In this document: positions 8,246 through 16,342 of the stretch, piece after piece
Layout: every line of letters starts with the position of its first letter
How positions within the stretch are numbered: the stretch's first letter is position 1
Source of the DNA: an uncultured Chitinophagaceae bacterium
GTDB taxonomy: Bacteria; Bacteroidota; Bacteroidia; Chitinophagales; Chitinophagaceae
DNA length: 23,634 nucleotides
Direction of reading: 5' to 3'
Assembly: GCA_934502905.1 (NCBI GenBank)
Contig: CAKSVK010000038.1
Coordinates: forward strand, 1 to 23,634
Translations under genes and position numbers: made by a program
Notes under the pieces: generated by a model
Databases searched by the model: none
What the model saw: only the letters and a program-made list of their open reading frames with translations
What the model was told of the DNA's origin: nothing

Positions 8246-11200
8246 ATGGCAAAGAAAATTCTGAAAATTGCTGGTCTCATTCTGTTGGTCTTATTGGTAT
8301 TGGCCTTCACGCTGCCGATTGTGTTTAAGGGTAAAATCCTCCACATTGCGAAACGGGAAGTCAACAATGCTGTGCATGCAAAGGTTGATTTTGAAGATGT
8401 CAGTATTTCTTTTTTCAGGAACTTTCCAAGACTGGCCGTAGGGTTGGAAAAGCTGGAAGTGATAGGCCTGGATGAGTTCAAAAATGATACGCTGATCAGC
8501 GCCAAACGGATTGATATTGCGCTCAACCTTTTCAGCCTGTTCGGCGACCAGATGAAAATTTACGGTATTACCATCGACCAGCCACGGATCAATGCCATTA
8601 TCACAAAGGAGGGCAAGGCAAACTGGGATATAACCAAAACAGAAGAAGAGACCGTTGAAGAGGAAGAAGCCACAGAGTTCAACCTGAACCTGAAGAAATA
8701 CGAGATCAAAGACGGGTATATCAGCTATAATGACATGGAAGGGGACATGAGTGCTGTTATCGAGCACCTGAACCATTCCGGCAGCGGGGATTTCACTTCA
8801 GATCTTTTCACGCTGGCTACTAAAACGGAAGCGGGCGCCATTTCATTTACCTATACCAAAATTCCCTACCTGGTAAAAGCCAAAGCGTCCCTGGACGCAG
8901 ATATACAGGTGGATAATCCCAACAGCAAATACACTTTCAAAACAGAGGATGTAGTGCTGAATGACCTGCGGCTGGCTACGGAGGGGTATTTCCAATTTGT
9001 AAATGATACTACATATGGCATGGATATCAGCTTCAATGCGCCTTCTACGGAATTTAAAACACTGCTGTCGCTGATACCGGCTATATACAAAAATGACTTT
9101 GATAAGATCAAGACCAGTGGTAAAGCCATATTCAACGGGTTTGTGAAAGGAGAATACAATTCCGTTAAAATGCCGGCATTCAATGTTAATCTGAATGTGG
9201 AAGAAGGCTTTTTCCAGTACCCGGACCTGCCGCAGCCGGTAAAAAACATTACCATCGCCATGAAGGTGGACAACCCTGATGGCGTGATCGATAATACGGT
9301 AGTAGACATCTCCAAGGGGCATATTGAGTTTGGGAATGATCCGTTCGATTTTCGCCTGTTGTTGAAAAAGCCTGAGACTGTACAGGACATTGACGCTTCC
9401 ATAAAAGGAAAGCTGAACCTGGCGCAGGTAACCGAATTTGTAAAGCTGGAAGGTAATACGAAGCTTTCGGGAATGATAGATGCTGATGCGAGCGCAAAGG
9501 GGCATGTGCAGGTGATCGCACAGCAGAAGCCCGGGCCGTTTTCGGCGAACGGATTCATTAATATCAGCAATCTGAACTACTCCAGCGCAGATTTTCCGGC
9601 TCCGGTGAAAAACAGCAATATCCAGATCAGGTTTGATAACCCCGATGGTGTGCCCGATCATACAGTGATACATATACCACAGGGACATGTGGAGATAGGT
9701 TCGGATCCGCTGGACTTTAATGTGACCATCACCAACCCGGCGACTGTTTTAAATTTTGACGGAGCGGTAAAGGGCAAATTCAACCTGGCGCATGTAGCCC
9801 AGTTTACAGAGCTGGAACCAGGTACGAGTCTGAAGGGACAACTGGATGCCAATGTAGCATTTAAGGGCAACAAGGTAGCTATTGATAAGGAACAGTATGA
9901 CAAGATCAATATGTCCGGTACCATGCATGTATCAGGAGTGGATTATGTAAGCAAAGATTATCCCGGCGGTGTGCAGGTCAGTAATGCTGCGTTAACATTT
10001 AACCCTAAGAATATTACACTGAACAGCCTGAAGGCGGAGTACCTGAAATCTGTATTTACGGCCTCAGGGTCACTGGATAACGCTATCGGTTATGCGCTGA
10101 AGGACGAGCCTATTGCAGGCGCCTTGCAGCTACATATAGATAAACTGAACCTGAATGATTTTATGGGTACCTCAGAGGATACTGCTGCCGCTGCTACAGA
10201 ACCTTTTGCCGTGCCGAAGAATATTTCATTTACACTGAATGCAGCGGTAGATAAGCTGACTTATGACAAGACGACCTACGACAACCTGAAAGGTGCGGTC
10301 GTCATTAAAGACCAGACTGTATTCCTGAAGGAGGTACAGATGGATGCGCTGGATGGGAAGCTGGGCGTAAGCGGCTCTTATTCTACACTACAGGATGTTA
10401 AGCAACCGAAAATAGACTTTGCATACGACGTAAAGGGTGTAAATATTGAAAAAGCGTTTTACGCTTTCAATACCGTGCAGCAATTGATGCCGATCGGTAA
10501 ATTTTTGTCCGGTACGCTCAACTCACAGATGAGCCTGACCGGCAAGTTGGGCAGCGATATGTCGCCGGTGCTCAACTCCCTCACCGGTAAGGGAAATTTT
10601 GCCTTGCTGGAAGGAGCTTTGAAGAAGTTTGCCCCGGTGGAAAAAATTGCTCAGACCCTGAATGTATCCGAGCTGAACGGGTTTAACCTGAAGGATATAA
10701 AAGGCGCTTTCGATTTTGCAAACGGAAAAGTATTGGTGAAGCCTTTTAAAGTGAAAGTAAAAGATATAGAAATGGAGATAGGCGGAACGCATGGGTTGGA
10801 TCAATCCATGAATTATGCCATCGATATGAAATTACCCCGCAGCATGCTGGGCACCCAGGGGAATACATTGATCAATAACCTGGCGCAACAGGCCAGCAGC
10901 AAGGGCGTACCGGTGAAGCTCGGCGACTTTATAGACCTGAACCTGAAGATGGGAGGAACAATTTCCAATCCCCAGTTGAGCACGGATTTTAAAGGGACCG
11001 GCGGAAGCCTTGCAGAAGACATGAAAGCGCAGGCGCAGGAATTTGCACAGCAGAAAATTGACAGCGCTAAAACCCTGGTGGCAGAAAAAACACAGGAACT
11101 GAAGGATACGGCAAAAAGTATTGCTACCCAGGCAGCCAAAGACCTGGTGAAGGATGTGTTGACGGGTAATAAGGATTCCACTGCCAATACCACGGAAGGT

Positions 11201-11269
11201 GTGAAAAAAGATGCGGAGAAAGCGGTAAAAAATACCCTGAAAGACCTGCTGAAAAAGAAAAAAGAATAA
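8246..11269 (+). CDS. AsmA family protein (large, with repeat units and an amphipathic C-terminal tail)
   Basis: The protein has 1007 residues. One N-terminal membrane anchor (about residues 7-27, IAGLILLVLLVLAFTLPIVF) is followed by the AsmA N-terminal signature (DVSISFFRNFPRLAVGLEKL, then SAKRIDIALNLFSLF). The middle is a long series of beta-rich units. Two of them, at about 318-420 and 437-545, are clearly duplicated: both contain PVKN, then DNPDGV, then GH-[IV]-E-[FI]-G-[NS]-DP-[FL]-DF, then KGK-[LF]-NLA. The region around 720-900 resembles the AsmA-like C-terminal domain. The last 90 residues are a Lys/Ala/Glu-rich amphipathic helix with apolipoprotein/LEA-like spacing. AsmA-like proteins such as YhdP and TamB are thought to bridge inner and outer membranes and carry phospholipids, so an envelope lipid transport role is inferred. 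Confidence 0.88.
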   Translation: MAKKILKIAGLILLVLLVLAFTLPIVFKGKILHIAKREVNNAVHAKVDFEDVSISFFRNFPRLAVGLEKLEVIGLDEFKNDTLISAKRIDIALNLFSLFGDQMKIYGITIDQPRINAIITKEGKANWDITKTEEETVEEEEATEFNLNLKKYEIKDGYISYNDMEGDMSAVIEHLNHSGSGDFTSDLFTLATKTEAGAISFTYTKIPYLVKAKASLDADIQVDNPNSKYTFKTEDVVLNDLRLATEGYFQFVNDTTYGMDISFNAPSTEFKTLLSLIPAIYKNDFDKIKTSGKAIFNGFVKGEYNSVKMPAFNVNLNVEEGFFQYPDLPQPVKNITIAMKVDNPDGVIDNTVVDISKGHIEFGNDPFDFRLLLKKPETVQDIDASIKGKLNLAQVTEFVKLEGNTKLSGMIDADASAKGHVQVIAQQKPGPFSANGFINISNLNYSSADFPAPVKNSNIQIRFDNPDGVPDHTVIHIPQGHVEIGSDPLDFNVTITNPATVLNFDGAVKGKFNLAHVAQFTELEPGTSLKGQLDANVAFKGNKVAIDKEQYDKINMSGTMHVSGVDYVSKDYPGGVQVSNAALTFNPKNITLNSLKAEYLKSVFTASGSLDNAIGYALKDEPIAGALQLHIDKLNLNDFMGTSEDTAAAATEPFAVPKNISFTLNAAVDKLTYDKTTYDNLKGAVVIKDQTVFLKEVQMDALDGKLGVSGSYSTLQDVKQPKIDFAYDVKGVNIEKAFYAFNTVQQLMPIGKFLSGTLNSQMSLTGKLGSDMSPVLNSLTGKGNFALLEGALKKFAPVEKIAQTLNVSELNGFNLKDIKGAFDFANGKVLVKPFKVKVKDIEMEIGGTHGLDQSMNYAIDMKLPRSMLGTQGNTLINNLAQQASSKGVPVKLGDFIDLNLKMGGTISNPQLSTDFKGTGGSLAEDMKAQAQEFAQQKIDSAKTLVAEKTQELKDTAKSIATQAAKDLVKDVLTGNKDSTANTTEGVKKDAEKAVKNTLKDLLKKKKE

Positions 11270-11423
11270 GAATGGAAGGTAAATACGGCGGAACATTTTC
11301 AACAATTGGCAACCACTATTTGTGGCTGAGCAATTGAATACATTATGCTGACGTTATAGAATTGAAACTTACAACCTGTTCAATAACTGGTTTACATACA
11401 AGGATAATCAAAATTAATTGGTA

Positions 11424-11843
11424 ATGAAAAGTATGCTCTCTATATCATTTCTGGCCGCTATTGTGATAACGGCAGCTTCCTGCCAATCGAAAAAAGCAGA
11501 TAACGAATATGTACCTGCGCCTGCGGTTAATGTGGTGCCCAAGCCGGCAACTGCCCCCGCAAATGGTACCGCTTTACCTATTAATCCGTCTGTATTACCG
11601 GCAATTCCTGTTCAACCGGGAACAGGTGCACGCCCTGCCGTCAATCCGGCACATGGACAACCTTTTCATGATTGTGCGATAGCCGTAGGCGCACCTTTGC
11701 CCCAGGCTGTTCAACCGGCTGCACAGACTTTACCGGCTGCTCAACCGGTTTTACCCCAAAATACCCCGGGCGTTAAGTTGAACCCTGCCCATGGTCAACC
11801 GGGACATAGATGCGAGCTTCCCGTTGGTGCACCGTTGAGCTGA
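11424..11843 (+). CDS. Small lipoprotein with two NPAHGQP-x-H-x-C motifs
   Basis: I start this at the ATG at 11424 (139 residues) rather than the TTG two codons upstream, because it gives a clean lipoprotein signal: a hydrophobic core ending TAASC with Cys20 as the lipidated residue. After it comes a Pro/Ala/Val-rich linker (about 30-72), then one motif copy at 74-92, a second Pro/Ala/Gln linker, and another copy at 120-138 that ends the protein. Each copy has the form NPAHGQP-x-H-x-C-x3-VGAPL. The conserved His and Cys spacing suggests metal or redox binding, but that is inference. I recall similar motifs in hypothetical Bacteroidota proteins without a known function. No conserved partner is adjacent. 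Confidence 0.8.
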   Translation: MKSMLSISFLAAIVITAASCQSKKADNEYVPAPAVNVVPKPATAPANGTALPINPSVLPAIPVQPGTGARPAVNPAHGQPFHDCAIAVGAPLPQAVQPAAQTLPAAQPVLPQNTPGVKLNPAHGQPGHRCELPVGAPLS

Positions 11844-12146
11844 TATCGGCGTAATGACATTTTCGGATAGAATCCGTCTTACCCGTTGAACATGCACAAT
11901 TAGGGTATGTCCGCTCACGACGCCAGACTGGAAGCCTTGCGCCGGCAGGAAATTGTTACACCCTGCCCCGTCATTTCGAAGAAGCAAGCGAAGTGTTTGA
12001 CTGAGAAACCTTTGAATAGATGCGGTCTCTAATTTACGAAAGAGCCGTTTATGGTCGTGAGATCTCTCTTTGTTGAGGTGATGATCAAGGGCATACATCC
12101 ATCCGTCATTTTTTCATCGTATTATTGCGGAAATATTTTCCGTATC
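11844..12146. other. 303-base intergenic region with a GTCATTTCGAAGAAGC repeat-like segment
   Basis: No coding frame with a plausible start or composition was found. From 11969 the sequence reads CGTCATTTCGAAGAAGC, then a segment with GAGAAACCTTTGAATAGAT, which closely resembles an intergenic repeat I recall from many Bacteroidota genomes (GTCATTTCGA...GAGAAATCT). Here it looks degenerate and lacks a clear inverted partner. An upstream in-frame ATG at 12051 would extend the next lipoprotein into this region, but it would bury the lipoprotein signal. Confidence 0.45.
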
Positions 12147-13019
12147 ATGCGATTAATAACCCTATTAGTACTTGTCCTGGTAATGGTCTCTTCCTGTCAG
12201 AAAGAGACGGATCCACCCCCTGTACCGGATCCTGCTTTACCCGATGAACCGGCGGAGATATTATCCCCTGACAACGGCGGACTACTGAAAAGACAGGTTT
12301 GGATCAGGAATCAGTTTTCCGATAGCTTCTATGTAAACTATGTGTACGATGAGGAAGACCGGCTGATCGAATGGAACCAACATCTTGCCACTATTACCCA
12401 GCCTAAAGAGGAGGAATACACGCTTATTACGCGTTTTTTTTATGGAGACAACGGCATGGTTCGCAGGGTGACCGGAGTTTACCGGTCGCCGGACAACCCC
12501 AGCGTTCCGGATAACAGCTCGGAAACGTATATTTTTCATGATGCAGCCACAGGTCGTTATACTTATGCCCTGACATCAGGTGAATCGCTGTTTTACGATG
12601 ATGATAAGGATAGTACTGTTTTTTTTTATGACAGTCAGGAGCGGATCAATGCAACTAAAATCTTTGACCTTATTGATGGGAACATACAAGATTATGTTTA
12701 TACCTATGATGGTAATGATAATGTAACAAGCGTACAACGTTTTTTCAATAGTACTTTGAGTTCAGATCACCAATATCAATATGATGATAAAATAAATCCC
12801 GAAGCTTTTGGCGATATAGGAGTATTGATAATTGGTGAAGGAATACGGTTTGCTGTCGGAAAGAACAATTATATTTCCATGAAAGATGAAGTTGGCAATG
12901 CATCTTCACCAACACGTAACTTTATTTATAATGCACATAACAAGCCTGCAGAAGCGACTTTGACGTATGACCGTGACCCCGGGGCAAAAGGAACGCTGAA
13001 ATATTTGTATGCCCCGTAG
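12147..13019 (+). CDS. YD-repeat-like lipoprotein of unknown function
   Basis: The start at 12147 is chosen because it produces a textbook lipoprotein signal (MRLITLLVLVLVMVSSC, Cys17), giving 290 residues. The mature part begins with a Pro/Asp-rich linker (DPPPVPDPALPDEPAE). It continues with antiparallel strand patterns such as YVNYVYDEEDRLIEW, FFYDSQERINATKIFD and YVYTYDGNDNVTSVQRF. These resemble single RHS/YD repeats found in Bacteroidota surface lipoproteins of the DUF4595-like kind, although the family assignment is uncertain. It is probably attached to the outer or inner membrane and faces the periplasm or cell surface. The codon use toward the end (12600-12900) is more AT-rich than in the first half. 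Confidence 0.75.
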   Translation: MRLITLLVLVLVMVSSCQKETDPPPVPDPALPDEPAEILSPDNGGLLKRQVWIRNQFSDSFYVNYVYDEEDRLIEWNQHLATITQPKEEEYTLITRFFYGDNGMVRRVTGVYRSPDNPSVPDNSSETYIFHDAATGRYTYALTSGESLFYDDDKDSTVFFYDSQERINATKIFDLIDGNIQDYVYTYDGNDNVTSVQRFFNSTLSSDHQYQYDDKINPEAFGDIGVLIIGEGIRFAVGKNNYISMKDEVGNASSPTRNFIYNAHNKPAEATLTYDRDPGAKGTLKYLYAP

Positions 13020-13079
13020 TAGTTCTGGGTGCAAACACAAGCTGTTGTAACCGGGCACTAACCGCTTACCCCTTTGTAT

Positions 13080-13240
13080 CCTGCATCTTGCGACCTGTAA
13101 CTCATCTGATAAGCGCACCGTCAACATTTCAGGAAATACCTGTCTGCCCTCAATGACTGTTGGTGCAGCCGGCGCGCATATCCCATGCACAACACCAACA
13201 GCGGCGTAAAACCTGCGTCTTGCGACCTGTGACTCATCTG
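13080..13240. repeat. Pair of 29-base near-identical direct repeats in the intergenic gap
   Basis: Bases 13080-13108 and 13212-13240 share 27 of 29 positions (core CTTGCGACCTGT, then ACTCATCTG). The start-to-start distance is 132 bases. The gap lies between the convergent ends of the YD lipoprotein and tgt genes. The 13-mer GTATCCTGCATCT at 13077-13089 recurs in inverted orientation at 20044-20056. Confidence 0.6.
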
Positions 13241-13298
13241 CACAGCCGTAAGCAGGCAGTTGTAATCTTCGACCCACTAATCACTAACTACTTACCAT

Positions 13299-14438
13299 CT
13301 ACATCCTCTGCTTATACCTCGCCACCGCTTTCTCTTTCCAGGAGCTGAAATCACCTGCCTGGATATGTTTTCTCGCTTCCGTGACCACATGCAGGTAAAA
13401 AGCCAGGTTGTGGATACTGGCAATGGTAAGTCCCAGCAGCTCTTTCGATTTGAACAAATGCCGCAGGTAGGCTTTACTGTAATAGTTGCTGATGGTGCAG
13501 TCTATTCCGTCGTCAATAGCACTGAAATCTTTCTCCCATTTTTTATTATCGATATTGATCACCCCGTTGGACGTAAACAACATGGCATTACGCCCGTTGC
13601 GGGTAGGCATTACACAGTCAAACATGTCAATACCCAGGGCAATGCACTCCAGTATGTTCCAGGGGGTGCCTACCCCCATCAGGTAGCGGGGTTTTTCAGC
13701 CGGAAGGCTTTCACAGCAGAGTCCGCACAGCTCGTACATCATATCTTCCGGCTCGCCCACGCTCAGCCCGCCGATGGCGTTTCCCGCTGCATTTTTGGAG
13801 GCGATGTATTCGCAGGAAGTTTTCCGCAGATCGTGGTAGGTGCTTCCCTGTACGATAGGGAAAAGATTTTGGGTATACCCGTATTTTTCAGGAGTTTCCG
13901 AAAGCCGGGTGATACACCGGTCCAGCCAGCGGTGGGTGAGGTGCATCGATCTTTCCGCGTAGCGGTAATCGCTGGGGTAGGGGGGGCATTCGTCGAAGGC
14001 CATGATGATATCGGCTCCGATGCTCCGTTGGATATCCATTACTTTTTCCGGGGAAAACAAATGCCGGCTGCCATCAATATGACTTTGAAAGGTTACGCCC
14101 TCTTCGCTGATCTTCCGGGTGCCGGCCAGGGAGAATACCTGGTAGCCACCGCTGTCGGTTAAAATGGGGGATGGCCAGTTGATAAACCGGTGAAGCCCCC
14201 CGGCGCTTTCCAGTATATCTGTGCCGGGACGGAGGTATAAATGATAGGTATTGCCCAGGATGATCTTTGCTTTTATTTCCCCGGTAAGGTGCTGCTGGGT
14301 CACGCCCTTTACGCTGCCTGCGGTGCCTACCGGCATAAAAATGGGGGTGGGTATTGTCCCGTGATCCGTTGTAATAACGCCCGCTCTTGCCTGCGTTGCC
14401 GCATCCCTTTGCTGTAGCTCGAATTGTAATACACTCAT
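13299..14438 (-). CDS. tgt: Queuine/preQ1 tRNA-ribosyltransferase (tRNA-guanine transglycosylase)
   Basis: Full-length Tgt (379 residues), which exchanges guanine at position 34 of GU(N) tRNAs for the queuosine precursor in the cytoplasm. Recognisable segments are ILGNTYHLYLRPG, LTDSGGYQVFSL (Asp95), IMAFDECPPYPS, IGGLSVGEP and the nucleophile loop DMFDCVMPTRNGRN (Asp274). The C-terminal zinc site is altered. Where the usual enzyme has C-x-C-x2-C before YSRAYLRHL, this one has Ile312, Cys314 and Ser317; the later His343 is kept. From memory, other Bacteroidota Tgt proteins also lack these cysteines, so this may be a lineage trait rather than a defect. The gene is divergent from the glycosyltransferase gene, with a 22-base palindrome between them. 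Confidence 0.96.
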   Translation of the reverse strand: MSVLQFELQQRDAATQARAGVITTDHGTIPTPIFMPVGTAGSVKGVTQQHLTGEIKAKIILGNTYHLYLRPGTDILESAGGLHRFINWPSPILTDSGGYQVFSLAGTRKISEEGVTFQSHIDGSRHLFSPEKVMDIQRSIGADIIMAFDECPPYPSDYRYAERSMHLTHRWLDRCITRLSETPEKYGYTQNLFPIVQGSTYHDLRKTSCEYIASKNAAGNAIGGLSVGEPEDMMYELCGLCCESLPAEKPRYLMGVGTPWNILECIALGIDMFDCVMPTRNGRNAMLFTSNGVINIDNKKWEKDFSAIDDGIDCTISNYYSKAYLRHLFKSKELLGLTIASIHNLAFYLHVVTEARKHIQAGDFSSWKEKAVARYKQRM

Positions 14439-14466
14439 GTAGCTGATATATTCACATTATATTAAA

Positions 14467-14488
14467 ACCGTTATTTTGAAATAACGGT
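14467..14488. promoter_or_regulatory. 22-base perfect palindrome between divergent genes
   Basis: ACCGTTATTT (14467-14476) and AAATAACGGT (14479-14488) are perfect reverse complements around a TG. The site lies 29 bases upstream of the tgt start codon and 23 bases upstream of the glycosyltransferase start. It overlaps the possible -33 box of the latter, so it is well placed for an operator that controls one or both genes. Confidence 0.5.
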
Positions 14489-14502
14489 ATTTCTTACCTT
14501 CG
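14475..14502 (+). promoter_or_regulatory. Possible promoter of the glycosyltransferase-rsmG pair
   Basis: TTTG (14475-14478), a 16-base spacer and TACCTTCG (14495-14502) resemble the Bacteroidota promoter, with one mismatch in the -7 box and a slightly short spacer. It overlaps the palindrome at 14467-14488. A start site only a few bases before the ATG would leave a very short leader. Confidence 0.35.
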
Positions 14503-14510
14503 CCGCCAGT

Positions 14511-15632
14511 ATGGAAAAGATTGCCTGGGGCGAGATCATCTTTGGTGCATTTTGTGTTATTATCCTGATACAGATAATATATTACCTGTATTTTTTCAGA
14601 AGGCTGGCTTTCTACCCGGATCATCCTAAAGGTATGCCCCGTCAGCAGCCGGTATCCATTATCATTTGTGCCCGCGACGAAGCCGCAAATTTAGCTAAAA
14701 ATTTGCCAGGTATACTCGTACAGGATTACTCCGATAAGCAGGAGATAATTGTAGTGAACGACAATTCCTCGGACGAAACAAAATACCTGATCGAGGCGCT
14801 TCAGAAGGATTTCCCGCAATTACAGCTGCTGGAGCTGAAACAGGAAGCCCGGTTCATACCCGGTAAAAAATTCCCATTGTCGATGGGTATCAAATCGGCG
14901 AAATATGATATTGTTTTACTGACAGATGCAGACTGTGTTCCGGCAACAGAATTCTGGATACAGAAGATGAGCGACCGTTTCGAAAGAGGCATTGAGATTG
15001 TGTTGGGATACGGAGCATACCACAAACGAAAAGGCGCGCTGAACAAGATCATCCGGTTCGAGACTTTCCACACTGCATTGCAGTATATGTCCTACGCCCT
15101 GGCAGGCATGCCTTATATGGGTGTGGGGCGCAACCTCGCCTATAAAAAAGAGGTGTTTTACAGGCAGAAAGGATTCTCAGCCCACAACCACGTGCCCGGT
15201 GGAGATGATGACCTTTTTATCAATGCTGCTGCCACCAGCCTTAACACAGATATAGCGCTGGATAAGGATTCTTTCACATTGTCTGAGCCCAAAAAGTCCT
15301 GGGGGGAATGGTGGCAACAAAAGCAGCGGCATTTTACCACCGCAAAGTTTTATAAGTCCAAACACCGGTTTTTGCTGGGGACCTATGCATTCAGTCATTT
15401 CCTGGTTTATCCTTTGTTTGCAGCATCGTTGATCTTATTTGGATGGGAATATTCAGTAGCAGTGTTCATGCTCCGTTATTTGCTGCTGGCGATCACCTGG
15501 TTAAAATCGATGACCCGCCTCAACGAAGCCGACCTGTGGAAATGGTTCTGGGCTTTTGATATCTTTATGTTCTTTTACTACATTATTTTTAGCTCCGCAT
15601 TATGGAAGAAGCCCAAGCCCAACTGGAAATAA
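14511..15632 (+). CDS. Membrane glycosyltransferase, family 2
   Basis: The 373-residue protein has an N-terminal membrane helix (about 8-29), a cytoplasmic GT-A domain and hydrophobic segments near the C-terminus (about 290-370). Visible GT2 features are PVSIIICARDEAANL, VNDNSSDET, the nucleotide-sugar/metal motif TDADC (about residue 137), GGDDD (about 231) and a QKQRH motif (about 270) of the Q-x-x-R-H type found in processive enzymes. It probably transfers sugar to a lipid carrier or polysaccharide at the inner membrane; donor and acceptor are unknown. The last 31 bases overlap the rsmG reading frame, so the two genes are translationally linked. Confidence 0.92.
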   Translation: MEKIAWGEIIFGAFCVIILIQIIYYLYFFRRLAFYPDHPKGMPRQQPVSIIICARDEAANLAKNLPGILVQDYSDKQEIIVVNDNSSDETKYLIEALQKDFPQLQLLELKQEARFIPGKKFPLSMGIKSAKYDIVLLTDADCVPATEFWIQKMSDRFERGIEIVLGYGAYHKRKGALNKIIRFETFHTALQYMSYALAGMPYMGVGRNLAYKKEVFYRQKGFSAHNHVPGGDDDLFINAAATSLNTDIALDKDSFTLSEPKKSWGEWWQQKQRHFTTAKFYKSKHRFLLGTYAFSHFLVYPLFAASLILFGWEYSVAVFMLRYLLLAITWLKSMTRLNEADLWKWFWAFDIFMFFYYIIFSSALWKKPKPNWK

Positions 15633-16252
15633 TTACCCGATATTTCGGGGACTTTACGGAGTCCCAGCTTCAGCAGCTTTCCACTTTAGGGGCTATATAT
15701 AAAGAGTGGAATGAAAAGATAAACGTCATATCGCGCAAAGATATAGACGGTCTCTACGAAAAGCACGTGTTGCATTCCCTGGCTGTAGCGGCAATTTTTA
15801 ACTTTTCTCCCGGACTAAAGATCATAGATATAGGTACCGGCGGTGGTTTCCCGGGCATACCCCTGGCAATTATGTTCCCGGAGGTCAGTTTCCTTTTGGT
15901 GGATTCGATCGGCAAAAAGCTGAAGGTAGTGGATGCGGTGGCTGAAGGCTTGCAACTAAAAAATGTAAAAACCCGTCATTCAAGGGCAGAGGATATCAGG
16001 GACGAAAAGTTCGATTTTGTTGTAAGCAGGGCGGTAGCACCTTTAAAAGACCTGTGGCGTTGGGGAAAGCCCCTGCTGAGAAAGGGGCGGAAGCTGGATG
16101 AATTTACCAACGGGTTGATCTGCCTGAAAGGCGGAGACCTGCGGCAGGAGATAAAAGAGAGTGGACTGCACCCGCATATCTGGGATATAGCCTCTATATT
16201 TGACCGGCAGGAATGGTTTAAAGAAAAATTCCTGCTATACGTTCCCTTGTAA
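15602..16252 (+). CDS. rsmG: 16S rRNA (guanine527-N7)-methyltransferase
   Basis: The 216-residue protein matches RsmG (GidB), which uses SAM to methylate G527 of 16S rRNA. Family segments are LYKEWN-like IYKEWNEKINVISRKDI, EKHVLHSLA, the SAM-binding loop IDIGTGGGFPGIPLAI (about residues 75-90), and the SRAVAPL segment after FDFVV. The start ATG at 15602 lies inside the 3' end of the glycosyltransferase gene in another frame and gives the usual N-terminal length. Loss of RsmG is known to give low-level streptomycin resistance in other bacteria. The pairing with a glycosyltransferase is probably operon economy rather than a functional link. Confidence 0.96.
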   Translation: MEEAQAQLEIITRYFGDFTESQLQQLSTLGAIYKEWNEKINVISRKDIDGLYEKHVLHSLAVAAIFNFSPGLKIIDIGTGGGFPGIPLAIMFPEVSFLLVDSIGKKLKVVDAVAEGLQLKNVKTRHSRAEDIRDEKFDFVVSRAVAPLKDLWRWGKPLLRKGRKLDEFTNGLICLKGGDLRQEIKESGLHPHIWDIASIFDRQEWFKEKFLLYVPL

Positions 16253-16342
16253 ACCCTTTTCCGGCATCGTTGAATTTGCCGGATAGTTTCAATTCATCCG
16301 GTGACGGTCCAAATTCCCGGCCGGATCGGAAAAAGTTTAAGT

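Noticed and set aside
8843..9688. Long - strand frame (281 codons) opposite the AsmA-like gene
   Set aside because: It lies entirely inside a well-supported + strand gene, has low-complexity, cysteine- and histidine-rich residues typical of antisense frames, and resembles no family.
12051..12146. Upstream start of the YD-repeat lipoprotein at 12051
   Set aside because: It would add 32 residues in front of an otherwise complete lipoprotein signal and lies in repeat-like intergenic DNA.
13365..14162. 265-codon + strand frame opposite tgt
   Set aside because: tgt on the - strand is certain from its motifs, and the + frame is its shadow.
16262..16320. CCGGCA/TGCCGG and ATCCGG/CCGGAT inverted repeats as terminator of rsmG
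   Set aside because: Stems are short and no T-run follows, so I do not call a terminator.
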